Part shown: in pieces, positions 14,192 through 14,443 of the stretch
How the letters are laid out: every line of letters starts with the position of its first letter
Numbering within the stretch: position 1 is the stretch's first letter
Assembly: GCA_905212215.1 (NCBI GenBank)
Contig: CAJMDR010000021.1
Location: forward strand, 1-14,443
Direction: 5' to 3'
Source: an uncultured Porphyromonadaceae bacterium
GTDB taxonomy: Bacteria; Bacteroidota; Bacteroidia; Bacteroidales; Muribaculaceae
DNA length: 14,443 nt
The notes under the pieces: model-generated
What the model was told of the DNA's origin: nothing
What the model saw: the letters and a program-made list of their open reading frames with translations, nothing else
Database searches by the model: none
Translations under genes and position numbers: made by a program

Positions 14192-14443
14192 TTACAGATA
14201 AGAAAGGAGCAGTCTCTCCACCGCATTACGATAAGCGCTCCGCGAGCCTTTGAAACCGTTCGCTAAAATTACAACCACATGCGTCGGCATATAGTTTTCG
14301 TCGAGACGATACCCGGCGTATGCCTGCACATCGTGAAGGCTTCCTGTCTTCATCGCCACATACGTCTCCAGCCTTGTGCCTTTGAGGAAAGAGCGAAGTG
14401 TGCCCTCGGCGCCTGCCAACGGGAAGAAGGAGGCGAAATAAGG
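14192..14443 (-). CDS. dacB: D-alanyl-D-alanine carboxypeptidase/endopeptidase, PBP4 (peptidase S13), C-terminal fragment
   Basis: The last 83 residues of a gene that enters from the right edge. The fragment reads PYFASFFPLAGAEGTLR..., where LAGAEGTL matches the G-x-D/E-G-T-L segment of PBP4-type enzymes, and then AMKTGSLHDVQAYAGY (30-45) with the conserved KTGS triad motif at 14350-14339; the following THVVVILANGF fits the last strand of the penicillin-binding fold. PBP4-type enzymes trim or cleave peptidoglycan peptides in the periplasm. The SxxK and SxN motifs lie outside the window, so activity cannot be judged. It stops 16 bases before the acidic unknown gene. It could in principle be another class C penicillin-binding protein. 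Confidence 0.85.
   Translation of the reverse strand, partial: PYFASFFPLAGAEGTLRSFLKGTRLETYVAMKTGSLHDVQAYAGYRLDENYMPTHVVVILANGFKGSRSAYRNAVERLLLSYL

Noticed and set aside
14176..14226. Longer start of the acidic unknown protein at 14226
   Set aside because: It would overlap the dacB stop region and adds residues (MRWRDCSFLICN) that read like the out-of-frame end of dacB; MDKQKLNDLF at 14175 is the natural start.
1..14443. CRISPR array, prophage, toxin-antitoxin or defence island
   Set aside because: No regularly spaced repeats, no integrase or transposase, and nearly all genes are recognisable housekeeping or transport genes.

Overview
The window reads as chromosomal DNA from a Bacteroidales bacterium (phylum Bacteroidota); genus not determined. 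Support: Bacteroidota-type promoter boxes (TAnnTTTG, one with a TTTG box 19 bases upstream), genes with weak or no Shine-Dalgarno sequences, a 458-residue HisRS, lipoproteins with a Bacteroidota character, and a Cbp1-like coiled-coil lipoprotein. Most of the window is compact housekeeping DNA. I found no phage, transposase, CRISPR array, tRNA or rRNA gene.

Layout. (1) 1-5916, minus strand: one tightly packed run reading aspartokinase (TTG start) -> hisS -> lipoprotein substrate-binding protein -> FecCD permease -> FecE/BtuD-like ATPase -> an uncharacterised gene that leaves the window. Gaps are 28, -4 (ATGA overlap), 12, 20 and 4 bases, so amino-acid biosynthesis, tRNA charging and uptake of a metal chelate or corrinoid are probably co-transcribed. 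(2) 5917-6035: divergent promoter region. (3) 6036-9630, plus strand: udk -> lptB -> CPBP-family membrane protease -> holA, also operon-like. LptB carries an unusual charged N-terminal extension of about 80 residues. (4) 9711-11447, plus strand: a large MFS transporter with its own well-formed promoter and codon usage unlike its neighbours. (5) 11448-11781: a convergent 334-base non-coding region holding a hairpin next to the MFS stop, a roughly 190-base element with inverted termini that looks like a MITE or other intergenic repeat, and a clear intrinsic terminator for the opposing gene. (6) 11782-13423, minus strand: rsmI followed by the Cbp1-like lipoprotein. (7) 13439-14443, minus strand: the 3' end of a PBP4-type D-Ala-D-Ala carboxypeptidase gene, then an acidic protein of unknown function, closed by a strong hairpin terminator.

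My candidates for new biology are modest: the LptB extension, the convergent intergenic element, the ABC uptake system embedded behind hisS whose ATPase lacks the Q-loop glutamine, and the acidic gene behind dacB. I do not see a complete novel defence or mobile system.
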